A stretch of 64,000 nucleotides of DNA from an uncultured Planctomycetia bacterium. Lineage in GTDB: Bacteria > Planctomycetota > UBA1135 > GCA-002686595. The stretch lies in contig CALFYL010000073.1 of NCBI GenBank assembly GCA_937952135.1, positions 21,999 to 85,998 of the forward strand, given 5' to 3'. The translations under genes were made by a program, and so were the position numbers. This document shows, in pieces, positions 54,887 through 63,977 of this stretch; within the stretch, counting starts at the first letter, position 1, and each line of letters opens with the position of its first letter. Below the pieces are notes generated by a model. It worked only from the letters and a program-made list of their open reading frames with translations. It was not told where the DNA came from and ran no database searches.

Positions 54887-56476
54887 TTACTCCTCATCGT
54901 CGTCCTCGGCTGCGTCGTCGGCCTCTTCGCCGTCGGCCTTGCCAGTCTTCGAAGGCGCCGGCGCGGGCGCGGAGCCGGCCTGCTGGAGCGGGCGGCGCGG
55001 GTCGCAGTCGAAGCTCACACCGGCCTCGTCCTGCGCCTCCATGTCCTCGATGAACTCCTCGACCAAGTCTCCGGGGTTCCAGCCGTTCTCGCGGACCTTC
55101 TCGCTCCAGGTGCTCAGGCCCGCGCGGACCTCCGCGACGATGCCGCGGATCTCCTTCTCGGCGTCGATGAACTCGGCGCGGCTCGGAGTCCAAGACACCC
55201 GGAACGCGTCGGCCTGCGGCAGCTTGCCGGCGAGCTGAGCCGCCGTGAGGAACCAGCGGAACACTCGATCGAGCACGGTGGTCTGCAGCACGTCGCGCCG
55301 CCAGATGCGGATCTCGCGGCGGAACTCCAGCAAGCCGGCTCGGATCGAGCTGTAGTTCACGCGGCTCAGGTCGCCGGTCATCACCTCGTAGGGCACGCCG
55401 TACGCCGCGGCGACCTCGAGCAGCACCTGGTGCGAAAACGACTCCGTGCCCTGAACTCCCGGGGGCGAGCTGAACGTGACGCTCTGCGCACCGTCGGGGT
55501 AGAGGATCGCGCCGGGATTGAGGACCTCGGGCTTGTGGCCGGTCGCGTTGCCCGCTGTGATCGGTTGTGGATTATCGAGCGGGTCGCCGCCGGTCACGAT
55601 CGCGACCAGGCACGCCGCGGCCTGCAGCCGGTAGAGCGTCGCGTCCCTCCAGTTGCCCAGCATGCGCTGCGCCAGGAAGGTCGGCGCGCCCCACGGCACG
55701 CCGGACACCTGGCCCGGACGCTCGATGCGGTAGGCGTGGGCAATCATCGAGGCCGGCACAGACACGCTCTCGTACGTCGCGCGCCAGCCGTACTCGCCGG
55801 GGTGATCGCGGAAGAGCCAGTAGGCGGCTCTGCGCCCGATTGCGTCGAACTCGATCCCTTGCTTCACCACGCGGCCGCCGACGCCGAACGTGTCGCGAGT
55901 CGTGTCGAGGTAGTCGCCCTCGAGGAGTTGAAGCTGCAGCGGGATGTCGAGTCCATCCTCGGGGCGCCGCATGCGAGCGCGCACCAGACAGTCACCGCCC
56001 TCGACCACGCTGCGCAGCGCGAGCGCCTGCAAGCCGTAGAGGTTGAGCCGGTTGTCGGCGTCGACGTCGGCGCGGTCGGCCCACGCGTCCCACAGCTCCT
56101 GCGCCCGTTTCTTCACCGCCGGGTCTGGGTGCTCGATCGTGGCGCGCATGCCGTCGCCGATCGCGTTCGAGACGATGCGGCGCACCGCGACGGACGGCCA
56201 GCCTTCGTCGCGCACGAGCTGCCGCGAGCGGTTGCGCAGGATCTGGATCGAGCCGGCGATCTCGGTGTTCGCGCTGGAGCCGCTCGCCATCCAGGTCGAG
56301 TTGCGATCGCCCATCGACGCGCCGGCGTAGCGGCGCTGCGCGACATCGCCGGAGCCCCCGAGCAGGCCCAGGCCATGCTCGATCACACTGGTGCGCCAGC
56401 GCTCGGTGGCGCGCGCGCGCGCCCAGCTCGGGCTGACCGCGCCGATGAACGAGTCGAGCTTGCGTGCGAGGTCCAT
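54887..56476 (-). CDS. Portal protein, copy 2
   Basis: Identical to 11927-13516; 529 aa, lambda-type. Confidence 0.93.
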   Translation of the reverse strand: MDLARKLDSFIGAVSPSWARARATERWRTSVIEHGLGLLGGSGDVAQRRYAGASMGDRNSTWMASGSSANTEIAGSIQILRNRSRQLVRDEGWPSVAVRRIVSNAIGDGMRATIEHPDPAVKKRAQELWDAWADRADVDADNRLNLYGLQALALRSVVEGGDCLVRARMRRPEDGLDIPLQLQLLEGDYLDTTRDTFGVGGRVVKQGIEFDAIGRRAAYWLFRDHPGEYGWRATYESVSVPASMIAHAYRIERPGQVSGVPWGAPTFLAQRMLGNWRDATLYRLQAAACLVAIVTGGDPLDNPQPITAGNATGHKPEVLNPGAILYPDGAQSVTFSSPPGVQGTESFSHQVLLEVAAAYGVPYEVMTGDLSRVNYSSIRAGLLEFRREIRIWRRDVLQTTVLDRVFRWFLTAAQLAGKLPQADAFRVSWTPSRAEFIDAEKEIRGIVAEVRAGLSTWSEKVRENGWNPGDLVEEFIEDMEAQDEAGVSFDCDPRRPLQQAGSAPAPAPSKTGKADGEEADDAAEDDDEE

Positions 56477-56676
56477 CAGTGGCCCGGGTCGACGACGATC
56501 TGGCGGACTCGGAGCCCCTTGTTGCGCATGCCGAGCTCGCGCTCGAGGTCATCGATGCGCGCTCGCATGGACTCACGGCTGTCGTAGGTCACGGACTTGT
56601 CGCCCCAGCGCACGCTGAGCGCGCCAGTTGCGTAGGCGTCCTTCAACGCCTGCAGGTCCTCTACCGTCCAAGCCAT
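56476..56676 (-). CDS. gpW-like connector, copy 2
   Basis: Identical to 13516-13716; 66 aa. Confidence 0.88.
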   Translation of the reverse strand: MAWTVEDLQALKDAYATGALSVRWGDKSVTYDSRESMRARIDDLERELGMRNKGLRVRQIVVDPGH

Positions 56677-58706
56677 CCGCTGGGTCCTCCGCCTCCGCCG
56701 CCGAACCAGCCGCGGGGAGCTTGCGGGCGCGGCTGCGCAGCGGGCTGCTGCGTCTGAGCCGGCGCGTGGCGCTCCTCGGTGGGCGGTCGCTTGGCGGTGA
56801 CTGGAGCCGAGCCTAGCTCGGCGCGGAGGGCGCGCCAATGATCAGGCGTCATCCGATCCAGGCCGATGATGTGCGCGACGGCGCGGGAGTAGACGGCGCA
56901 GTCGAGCACTTCGTTGCGCTCGTGCTCCTTGGCCCACTCGTAGACGAGCCGGCCGTTCGAGCTGGGCTTCCGCCGCAGCGACTCGGCCGTGAGCTGGCGG
57001 AAGTGCTCCTCACCGAACTGCGGGTAGTGCCGGTAGCCGGGCGGGAAGGGCTGGCCGTCCAGGGGCTTCTCGAGCCGGAGCTTGCCGTAGATCTCCGACT
57101 TGGCGACGCCGCCGCCGACGTGGAACAGCATCAGGCCGCGCTTGAGCCGGCGCCCGTTGTGGTTGACCTCCACCTTCTGCGGGTGCGCGACCAGCACGTT
57201 CGTCCGGTCGCTGTCTCCCTTCAGCGCGTACACCCGCTGCCGACTCTGCCGGCGGACCCACGCGTAAACGTCCTGGGTGCTGTCGCCGGTGTCGATCCCG
57301 AGCGCGCGGATGTGCATGTGCGCACCGTCCTCGTGCTGAAAGGTCTCCTGCAGCACGCGCTCGAGCTGCGTCCAGACCTCGGGGGCGCTCGGCTCGCCCA
57401 GCAGCACGCGGTAGTCGACGGCCCAGTACTCGAGCTCCTCGCCGTACGCATCGATCGCCACCTCGATGCGATCGCGCTGCACGTCGGCCGCTGCGACGAG
57501 CACCAGGCCGCCGCGCGGGACCGTTCCGATGCGGTAGGTCTCGCGCAGATCGTAGAGCCGTTTCCACTCCGGCCGCTCGCCCTTCATGTACCAGGGCTCG
57601 CCGAGGTCGCGGTTGGCGAACACTCGCAGCGAGGCCTCGCCTTCGCGGCGCGCCTTCTTCCAGTTGCGCACCAGGTCGGTGAGGTTGCCCATGCCGGCCG
57701 GCGCGTAGAGGCGCGAGATGTGGAACCCGCGCGAGCGCTGCGAGCGCTCAGGCTTGGTGGCGACCCAGACGCCGCGCGCGATCATGTCTTCGCGCTCGAA
57801 GTCCTCGATGCGCCCGCCGCACGCCGTGCACTCGATGTGCACGTCCCACTCGCTGTCGAGCTCGGCCGCGTCGTTCCAGCGGACGAACTTGCGCGCGCCG
57901 ACGACGAAGCGCGTCGCGCTCGACCAGGCCATCGGCGACAGGTCGCCGCAGCGCGGGCAGGGCACGTGGTAGAAGCTCTGGTCGGTGTCAGCCCACTCGT
58001 CGCAGATGCGCGATGCGCCCTCGATCGTGGGCGTCGACAGGAAGAACAGCTTGCGACGGCCCTGGTAGCTGAGGGTCGCGCGCTCGGCGAGCATGCGCGG
58101 ATTGCCCTCGATGCCCGAGCTCTGAGGCCACGCGTCGACCTCGTCGCCGACCAGCACCTTCGCAGTCCATTGGCGCAGGCCGGCCGGCGAGTTCGCGCCG
58201 CGCAGACGCATCGCTCCCCCGGGGAACTCGATCAGCTCGAGCGTGTTGCCGGCGTTGCGCGTCTTGCGCGGGTCTCGGATCTTGCCGGCGAGCGCCGGGC
58301 ACAGCTCGACCATCGGGTCGATGCGCGACTTCTTGAAGTCCTCGGTGCTCTTCTCGTCGGGGAGGATGTAGGCGATCGGACAGGGCGCGCGGTCGGCGTA
58401 GAACCCGAACAGGTTCAGCGCCACCTCGCTCATTCCGATCTGGCTCGACTTCACCGCGACGACTGTGTCGACCGGCGAGCTCGGGCTCAGCGCCTCCATG
58501 ATCTCGCGGAGGTACGGCGTGCGCGACGTGCGGTACGGGCCGGCCTCCGCGCTCGACTTCGAGCTCAGCACCCGGTTGTTGTCGGCCCACTGCCAGATGA
58601 ACTCCGCCGGCGGCGGGCGCATCGCGCGCGCGAATGCGCCGCGGACGACCGCTACGCCGTCGCCGAGTCCGTCGAGATCGAGCGGCTTGGGTGCGGGCGC
58701 ACTCAC
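56661..58706 (-). CDS. Terminase large subunit, copy 2
   Basis: Identical to 13701-15746; 681 aa, GTG start at 58706. Confidence 0.93.
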   Translation of the reverse strand: MSAPAPKPLDLDGLGDGVAVVRGAFARAMRPPPAEFIWQWADNNRVLSSKSSAEAGPYRTSRTPYLREIMEALSPSSPVDTVVAVKSSQIGMSEVALNLFGFYADRAPCPIAYILPDEKSTEDFKKSRIDPMVELCPALAGKIRDPRKTRNAGNTLELIEFPGGAMRLRGANSPAGLRQWTAKVLVGDEVDAWPQSSGIEGNPRMLAERATLSYQGRRKLFFLSTPTIEGASRICDEWADTDQSFYHVPCPRCGDLSPMAWSSATRFVVGARKFVRWNDAAELDSEWDVHIECTACGGRIEDFEREDMIARGVWVATKPERSQRSRGFHISRLYAPAGMGNLTDLVRNWKKARREGEASLRVFANRDLGEPWYMKGERPEWKRLYDLRETYRIGTVPRGGLVLVAAADVQRDRIEVAIDAYGEELEYWAVDYRVLLGEPSAPEVWTQLERVLQETFQHEDGAHMHIRALGIDTGDSTQDVYAWVRRQSRQRVYALKGDSDRTNVLVAHPQKVEVNHNGRRLKRGLMLFHVGGGVAKSEIYGKLRLEKPLDGQPFPPGYRHYPQFGEEHFRQLTAESLRRKPSSNGRLVYEWAKEHERNEVLDCAVYSRAVAHIIGLDRMTPDHWRALRAELGSAPVTAKRPPTEERHAPAQTQQPAAQPRPQAPRGWFGGGGGGPSGWLGR
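56785..56802 (-). promoter_or_regulatory. Dispersed operator-like site in the terminase 3' tail (copy 2)
   Basis: Same as 13825-13842; 16/18. Confidence 0.65.
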
Positions 58707-59323
58707 GACTCGGGGTCTTCCAGCTTGAGCTGCGCTTTCGTCAGCCGCTCGAGCGCCAGGTCGATCGCGCTCGCGAGCAGCATCTTCGCGCGGTGCGCGT
58801 CGTTCGTGGCGGCAAGGTGCGCGCACGTGCGGTCCGGGATCTCGCGCAGCTCGGTGACGCACTCGCGCACGATGCGCGTGATCTCGCGATCGACGACCTC
58901 GATCGGCACGAGTTGCTTGGCCTGCCGCCGGTACTCGAGCTCTGTGAGCTTGGCCTGGAACTCCAGCTTGGCGGCTTGTGCACGCCGCGCGCGGGACACT
59001 GTTTCATCACCGCTCGGCCCGTCGCTTGGACGCGGAGGCTCTTCGCCGAACAGTCCCGCCTGCTTGGGCTTGTCGGGCTTCGCCTTCGGCGCCGCGGGGT
59101 CGCGCTGCTGCGTCGGATCGGTGCGCGCGTCCCACTCGCGATCGGCGATCGCAGCGTCGATCAGCGGCTGACCCTTGGAGCCCATGCGCACCGACTCGAC
59201 GAGCCGGCCGGACTCGATCGCCTTGCGCACCGCCGTGTGCGATCCGCCGCTGAGCTTGCGCGCTTTGCGGCTCGCCGCGTACTCGCGCAGCGACATCAGG
59301 TCGGTGTTCTTTCGCCGGGCCAA
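58703..59323 (-). CDS. Terminase small subunit, putative, copy 2
   Basis: Identical to 15743-16363; TTG start with GGAG upstream. Confidence 0.82.
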   Translation of the reverse strand: MARRKNTDLMSLREYAASRKARKLSGGSHTAVRKAIESGRLVESVRMGSKGQPLIDAAIADREWDARTDPTQQRDPAAPKAKPDKPKQAGLFGEEPPRPSDGPSGDETVSRARRAQAAKLEFQAKLTELEYRRQAKQLVPIEVVDREITRIVRECVTELREIPDRTCAHLAATNDAHRAKMLLASAIDLALERLTKAQLKLEDPES

Positions 59324-59358
59324 TTGCTCGCTCCTACGCGCTCAGCCTGTGGCGAAGT

Positions 59359-59373
59359 GGAAACCCGGTTTCC
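59359..59373. promoter_or_regulatory. Perfect inverted repeat upstream of the head operon (copy 2)
   Basis: Same as 16399-16413: GGAAACC-C-GGTTTCC. Confidence 0.45.
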
Positions 59374-59462
59374 GAGCCTGAGCCTGGGAAATGTCGGCGG
59401 TCGCCGTCACCCGCCGAAGTCGCCCTCCCGGAAGGACCCGAAGGGGGGGTGGGGGGCCCAGC

Positions 59463-59518
59463 GCGGCCTCGCAGGAGGCCGCAGGACCGCGACCAAAGCC
59501 GGAGGCCCTTCGGGCCTC
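59463..59518. other. Two adjacent GC-rich hairpins (copy 2)
   Basis: Same as 16503-16558. Confidence 0.5.
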
Positions 59519-59569
59519 ACGCCGCAGGCGCAACGCGTTGTGCGCGCTCTGGGCGCTAGCATCCGCCCG

Positions 59570-60058
59570 ATGGAGAGATCTGCTCGACCTCGCGCTCCTC
59601 GGTTGGCGTTTGCCTGTGGCTGCTTGGCGCTGCTGCTCCCCTGCGCTGCATTCGCCTTGTGGATCTCCGGGATCGCTGTGGAGGTCTCTGAGGAGCAGGC
59701 GGAGGAAGATGCCTGGAGAGCGAAGAGCGAGGCCTCTCGCGAGCTTGAGCGCCGTCGCCGCGAACGCATCTCGAAGGCGATGGAGTCCGTGCAGGAGTAC
59801 TTGGTGCACGACAAGTGGATCAAGATCGCGCACCAGTTGCTGATCGTGCAGGTTCGCGAGCCCGGCTTCAGTGCACTCAGCGCGGACAAGAAGCAGGAAC
59901 TCCTGGATGCGACTGCCGAGGCTTGGCGCGAGATCGTTGGCCAAACAGATGACACTGACGTGCGGGTTCGCTTCGTCGACGAGGATGGCAAGTCGCTGAT
60001 GGAGTGGATACCCGAGTGGGCCCGCCGGGATCCCTCTAAGCCTGCATCGGAGTGGTAG
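59570..60058 (+). CDS. Membrane-anchored coiled-coil protein, + strand, copy 2
   Basis: Identical to 16610-17098; 162 aa, TAGCAT 7 nt before the ATG. Confidence 0.7.
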   Translation: MERSARPRAPRLAFACGCLALLLPCAAFALWISGIAVEVSEEQAEEDAWRAKSEASRELERRRRERISKAMESVQEYLVHDKWIKIAHQLLIVQVREPGFSALSADKKQELLDATAEAWREIVGQTDDTDVRVRFVDEDGKSLMEWIPEWARRDPSKPASEW

Positions 60059-60088
60059 GGCGCTGAGCATCCCCTGGCTCTGAGCTTC

Positions 60089-60106
60089 ATCACTTGGCGG
60101 TGTCGA
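60089..60106 (-). promoter_or_regulatory. Weak dispersed operator-like site (copy 2)
   Basis: Same as 17129-17146; about 13/18. Confidence 0.3.
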
Positions 60107-60749
60107 TCGCCTTGAACAGCTCCTCGCGGAAGACCCTCTCGTAGTTCTTCGCGTGGTGCTCGGTCATCAGACGACCGAAGGGCCAGCGTGGCTTGATGTT
60201 GACCTGCCTGCGCAGCAGGTAGAGCGAGATCGACTCGACCTTGCCGGTGAAGCTCTCTTCAGCTTCGAGCTTCCTGCCGATTCGGTCGTTGGGGATCTTG
60301 AAGACCCCGTACCTCGCGCGGCCGCGCCGCTTCATCGTCTTCAGCAGTGCCGTTGGCCGCAGCTCGCGCGGAATAGCGCCGCTGCTGCCGCGACGCCTGT
60401 CGACGTAGCGCGTAGGGATCGCGACGTTCTCGCCCGGATCGCGCGATCGTTTGATGCCTCCATCGATGTGGGGGATCAGGTAGTAGTCCTTGTGGCCCAC
60501 CTCAGCGACGGGCTCGGGCCAGTCACGCTTCTCCGCGCGCTTGAAGTCGAAGCCCTTCTCTGCGCGATTCGATCGGAGCTTGAACGAGGTCTTGAGGGAC
60601 GCCCTGGCTTCGTCGCGGCCGCCTTGAGCGATGCGCGTGAGCGCCTTCGCCGTCGCGAACGGAATCTGCTCGCGCGCGAGCAGTCGGAGCGCCTTGGACA
60701 GCCTCTCGGTGTCCGCGTAGGCCGTGATCTTGAACGAGCCCGAGCTCAC
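60090..60749 (-). CDS. Minor tail protein Z-like protein, copy 2
   Basis: Identical to 17130-17789; 219 aa. Confidence 0.55.
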   Translation of the reverse strand: MSSGSFKITAYADTERLSKALRLLAREQIPFATAKALTRIAQGGRDEARASLKTSFKLRSNRAEKGFDFKRAEKRDWPEPVAEVGHKDYYLIPHIDGGIKRSRDPGENVAIPTRYVDRRRGSSGAIPRELRPTALLKTMKRRGRARYGVFKIPNDRIGRKLEAEESFTGKVESISLYLLRRQVNIKPRWPFGRLMTEHHAKNYERVFREELFKAIDTAK

Positions 60750-60750
60750 T

Positions 60751-61059
60751 TCACTCGAGGTAGCCGTCGCCCAGGCGCGAGCTCGCCGCGGGCATGAGCC
60801 CCTCGCGCTTCACGATCTCGCCGGTCGGCATGATCACTTCGGCGTCGATCTCACCGCCCGTGCGCACCGCGAGCACCTTCGCGGGCCGCTTCGCGAGTCG
60901 CGGCCCGCCGAGCAGCAGCATCACGTGACAGTCGGCGCCCTTCTTCGGCGACCAAGGCTGCGCGGGGGGCTTCTCGTTGGAGGGGGGCTTCGCGGAAGGC
61001 GCGGCGGCCTTCGTGGCGTCGGCAGCAGTGGCGGCGTCGGGTTGGTTGGCAGTGCTCAT
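60751..61059 (-). CDS. Unknown Ala/Pro-rich protein, copy 2
   Basis: Identical to 17791-18099; 102 aa. Confidence 0.6.
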   Translation of the reverse strand: MSTANQPDAATAADATKAAAPSAKPPSNEKPPAQPWSPKKGADCHVMLLLGGPRLAKRPAKVLAVRTGGEIDAEVIMPTGEIVKREGLMPAASSRLGDGYLE

Positions 61060-61076
61060 GCGCCAAGCCTGACCTG

Positions 61077-61094
61077 TGTCGCTTGGCGGTGCAA
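61077..61094 (-). promoter_or_regulatory. Dispersed operator-like site upstream of the 102-aa gene (copy 2)
   Basis: Same as 18117-18134; 16/18. Confidence 0.7.
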
Positions 61095-61097
61095 CCG

Positions 61098-61379
61098 TCA
61101 GACGGCGCGCCCCACTCGTCCCCACCCGCCTGTGGAGGGGCGGGGAGGCGCCTGCTGGACCAGCCGCGCGCGTCGCTCCATGCTCGCGCGCTGAAGCTGC
61201 CGCACGACCGTGCGATGCAGCGACAGCGCGCACACCGTCAAAACGCCCAGCGCCGCTCCCGCGCCGAACGCGTTCCCTCCGTACGCCAGAGCAGCGACCA
61301 CGCCGCCCGAGAGCAGCGTCGCCACTAGCAGGGACATGGAGAGGACGCGTGTGCGGCGATCGATGGCGTGCTCTTTCAT
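61098..61379 (-). CDS. Holin-like two-helix membrane protein, copy 2
   Basis: Identical to 18138-18419; 93 aa. Confidence 0.55.
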   Translation of the reverse strand: MKEHAIDRRTRVLSMSLLVATLLSGGVVAALAYGGNAFGAGAALGVLTVCALSLHRTVVRQLQRASMERRARLVQQAPPRPSTGGWGRVGRAV

Positions 61380-61387
61380 GCGCTCGA

Positions 61388-61405
61388 TGTCACCGCCTAG
61401 AGCCA
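61388..61405 (+). promoter_or_regulatory. Dispersed operator-like site upstream of the holin-like gene (copy 2)
   Basis: Same as 18428-18445; 15/18. Confidence 0.6.
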
Positions 61406-61599
61406 GCGACCGTCAAGGTCGAGGAAACAGCTGAGCGGGCGACCGACAGTCACACGCGAGCCGTCGATCGCGCGGCCGTTCTCGTTGAACGGAACCGCTC
61501 GACTCGTGGGAAGAGGTCGTGCCCGGGCGTTGGCACCACCTCTAGCCAGTGGGCCTCGCTCGCTCGCGCGATCACGCTTGATCGTTGAAGCATGATGAA

Positions 61600-61632
61600 G
61601 GGCTGCCGCCCCAACTGTCTTGGCGGCAGCCC
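61600..61632 (-). terminator. Strong hairpin, probable terminator (copy 2)
   Basis: Same as 18640-18672; perfect 11-bp stem. Confidence 0.6.
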
Positions 61633-61650
61633 GTTGCGTCCGAAATGGAC

Positions 61651-61791
61651 TTACTTACGCTTGCGCCAGATGGGGAAGGTCTTTCCCGGCGGAGCGACGA
61701 TTCGCCGCTTCGCCCGCGCGTGCCAGAAACTCTTGGCGAACCCCACCAGGACGTAGCCTGGTCGAGGTTTCACCGCGAATGCAATGTCCAA
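61651..61791 (-). CDS. Small basic protein, uncertain, copy 2
   Basis: Identical to 18691-18831; 46 aa from TTG. Confidence 0.4.
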   Translation of the reverse strand: MDIAFAVKPRPGYVLVGFAKSFWHARAKRRIVAPPGKTFPIWRKRK

Positions 61792-61923
61792 CGGCGGTGC
61801 CTTTCTCGCTCCAACTTGACCGCGCGCCGGACTTATCCGATGATCCGCATCTGTGGTTCGGATGCGTACCGGTTGGCGTGCGACCCCCGGATAGGGGAGC
61901 GTTCCCAGTCGGGCCAACGAACA

Positions 61924-61963
61924 CGGGGCCGCCAGTTCGCGCTGGCTGCCCCGTTTGCCTTTT
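61924..61963. terminator. Terminator beside the winged-helix gene (copy 2)
   Basis: Same as 18964-19003. Confidence 0.65.
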
Positions 61964-61965
61964 GG

Positions 61966-62388
61966 CTACATCGATTCCTCCTCGCGAATCGCTTCCGCCT
62001 CGTCGGAGACCTTGGCGTAGCGGGCCGGGCGTCGCCCCTGGCCAGGTCGCTCAATTCGAAGGGTGCCGAGCTTCACCAAGCGCTTTAGCGCTCCAGAGAC
62101 GTTTGCGCGGAAGTCCGAATCGTCGACCATTTCCGTGTCGGCGCTGAGGATCCGCTCCCACACTTCGGGACTGTCGAACGCGTCCGGCAACTGATCCACG
62201 GCCGCCTCGACGCGCGTCAACAGCGAGTCATTGCGCGGCTCCGCCTCGCGTTTTCCCGAGGTTTTCAGCAGTTTCCACGTCTTGTCGAGATCTCGAATCT
62301 GAGCGCCCAGTCGGGAGGCCTTGTCCAACGCCGACTTGCGGTCGCGCTCCCATTGCTCTCGAATCGCTTGGTACGTAACGAGGTCCAT
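61966..62388 (-). CDS. Coiled-coil plus winged-helix protein, copy 2
   Basis: Identical to 19006-19428; 140 aa, own promoter candidate. Confidence 0.75.
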   Translation of the reverse strand: MDLVTYQAIREQWERDRKSALDKASRLGAQIRDLDKTWKLLKTSGKREAEPRNDSLLTRVEAAVDQLPDAFDSPEVWERILSADTEMVDDSDFRANVSGALKRLVKLGTLRIERPGQGRRPARYAKVSDEAEAIREEESM

Positions 62389-62413
62389 CTTCTGCCTCCC
62401 GCCAGTTCCTCAA

Positions 62414-62442
62414 AGGGTAGCGGGACTGCCGAGCGTCGACAA
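62414..62442 (-). promoter_or_regulatory. Promoter candidate for the winged-helix gene (copy 2)
   Basis: Same as 19454-19482: TTGTCG, 17 nt, TACCCT. Confidence 0.5.
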
Positions 62443-62646
62443 GTGCTTCCAGGCTACGATTAAATTTGTCTGGATGTAATGCGGCTCGGGCTGCTGCGAT
62501 TTCTACGACGGGCACCGCGAGAGCTGCCCTGACCATCCAGATCTTCGCGTTCGGCTCTTCGGGCCTGCGTCTCCTCCGCGCGGACTCGGGCGTCACCTGC
62601 CTGGAAGGCGATCCCAGCGAGTACGTGCGCGACCAAGGGTGCACGG

Positions 62647-63690
62647 CTATCGCCCCTGCGGCGCCCTCGAGGGGTCGAGCGCGGCGTGGATCTGGCGCGC
62701 CCGGTCGGGGTCGTAGTGCAGATAGACGTCCGTCGTGCTCAGCGACTGATGCCCGAGCATCCTCGAGAGCGTGTGCAGGTCCGCGCCGCCGCGCAGCATC
62801 TGGGTCGCGAACGCGTGCCGGAGGCTGTGGCAGGTCAGGCGGTGCTGGATCCCAGCCCGACGTGCGTGCTGAGACACTATCGAGCTCGCGTTCTTGTGAT
62901 CCATCCGCGTGCCCTGCCGGCTCAGGAACAGCGCGTCGGCGTTGTCCTGACCGGCGTAGGGGAGCCGGTAGGGGATGTAGGCCTGCAGCGCCGCCGCCGC
63001 CCGCTCCCCGAGGAACACGATGCGCTGCTTGCGGCCCTTGCCGCGCACACGTGCTGACCCGCGCACCTGGCCGTCCGCGCCGGCCTCGAGCTGAAGGTCC
63101 TGGACGTTCAGCGCCAGCGCCTCGGCGCGCCGGCAGCCGGTGGACCAGAGGAACAGGATCAGCGCCCGGTCGCGCAGCGCCATCAGCCGGTAGCGCTGCT
63201 GATCGCAGGCGTCCAGGATCGCCTCAATGTCCGCCGGCGTCGGGACGTAGGGGATCTGGTGCCGGTCGCGCCGGATCACGGGCGCAGCGCCCGCCACGAA
63301 CGCGACCCCACGGCTGGCCGCCCAGGCGAAGAACGTCCGCAGGGCGGCGTTCTTGCGCACGATGGTGTTCGGCGTGCGGTTGTTGTCGCGCAGGGTCGCG
63401 AACCAGTCGCTGACGTGGTCGTAGTTGATCTGGCGCAGGTGCTCGACGCCCATGGTCTGGCAGTGGGCCCGGAACTGCCGGAGATCCGACTGGTAGGCGG
63501 TGACTGTGGTGTGGCTGCGACCCTGCCCGCGCAGGTGCCGCAGAAAGAGTTCGATCTCTCGTTCCAAGGGGGACTCCGGCGGAACCAGCGTAAGTGGCTC
63601 GGCCGGACCTTGCCGGGGTGACCCGACGTAACCGGGGACCAGGCGAAGGGGGTACGGGAGGGCGTCACTGCCTCGGTGCGAGCGGGACAT
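62647..63690 (-). CDS. int: Tyrosine recombinase integrase, copy 2
   Basis: Identical to 19687-20730. In this copy it lies beside the host junction, 264 nt from the att core, so this prophage is the one adjoining the host rnpB. Confidence 0.95.
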   Translation of the reverse strand: MSRSHRGSDALPYPLRLVPGYVGSPRQGPAEPLTLVPPESPLEREIELFLRHLRGQGRSHTTVTAYQSDLRQFRAHCQTMGVEHLRQINYDHVSDWFATLRDNNRTPNTIVRKNAALRTFFAWAASRGVAFVAGAAPVIRRDRHQIPYVPTPADIEAILDACDQQRYRLMALRDRALILFLWSTGCRRAEALALNVQDLQLEAGADGQVRGSARVRGKGRKQRIVFLGERAAAALQAYIPYRLPYAGQDNADALFLSRQGTRMDHKNASSIVSQHARRAGIQHRLTCHSLRHAFATQMLRGGADLHTLSRMLGHQSLSTTDVYLHYDPDRARQIHAALDPSRAPQGR

Positions 63691-63954
63691 GGCATGGTGC
63701 GAACGGGATGGAGTCCTGCGAGGTTGTCCGCCGCCGCGATTCCGAGAATTCGCCCGCTCACGGGATTACAAATGCAACATCCCGAGCGCCGCAAACCCTC
63801 GCCGGTGCGCGCGTTCCGTGAATGCGTTCGAGCGCTTGACTCGTCGCGTCGGAAACTGTTGCTTGACTGCTCTGGGGCGACGCAGGTCGCTACCAGGTCT
63901 GAAAAATCGGTCGCCGTCGAGTGTGCCCCCGCCCCTGAAGGGCGGAAGCGGCAT
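63691..63954. other. Arm region between integrase and host junction (copy 2)
   Basis: Same as 20731-20994, with the doubled GCTTGACT (63834-63841, 63861-63868). The hairpin CCGCCC/GGGCGG at 63929-63945 is now the first structure downstream of rnpB and could serve as its terminator, though no T-tract follows closely. Confidence 0.45.
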
Positions 63955-63977
63955 GAGTCGCCCTGTAAGCCGGGTTC
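63955..63977. other. att: att core at the prophage-host junction
   Basis: Same 23 bases as 20995-21017. Read on the minus strand they are the last bases of rnpB, GAACCCGGCTTACAGGG then CGACTC, so the integrated phage rebuilds the 3' end of the RNA. The exact crossover point within them cannot be set without the other host junction. Confidence 0.8.

Larger units (their letters stand above)
21018..63977. mobile_element. Prophage 2, complete 42,960-bp Mu/P2-like temperate myophage
   Basis: The complete unit runs from the sequence after the att core at the copy junction to the att core abutting host rnpB. It carries integrase, CI-like and Cro-like regulators, RusA, a ParB-like protein, a full terminase/portal/capsid set and a full contractile tail set. 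Its length equals the offset between the two copies. Boundaries are set by where copies 1 and 2 diverge: phage left arm after 21017, host rnpB after 63977. Confidence 0.9.
42961..63977. repeat. Direct repeat, second copy (partner 1-21017)
   Basis: Equivalent positions are offset by +42960. Genes below repeat those annotated in full in the first copy. Confidence 0.95.
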
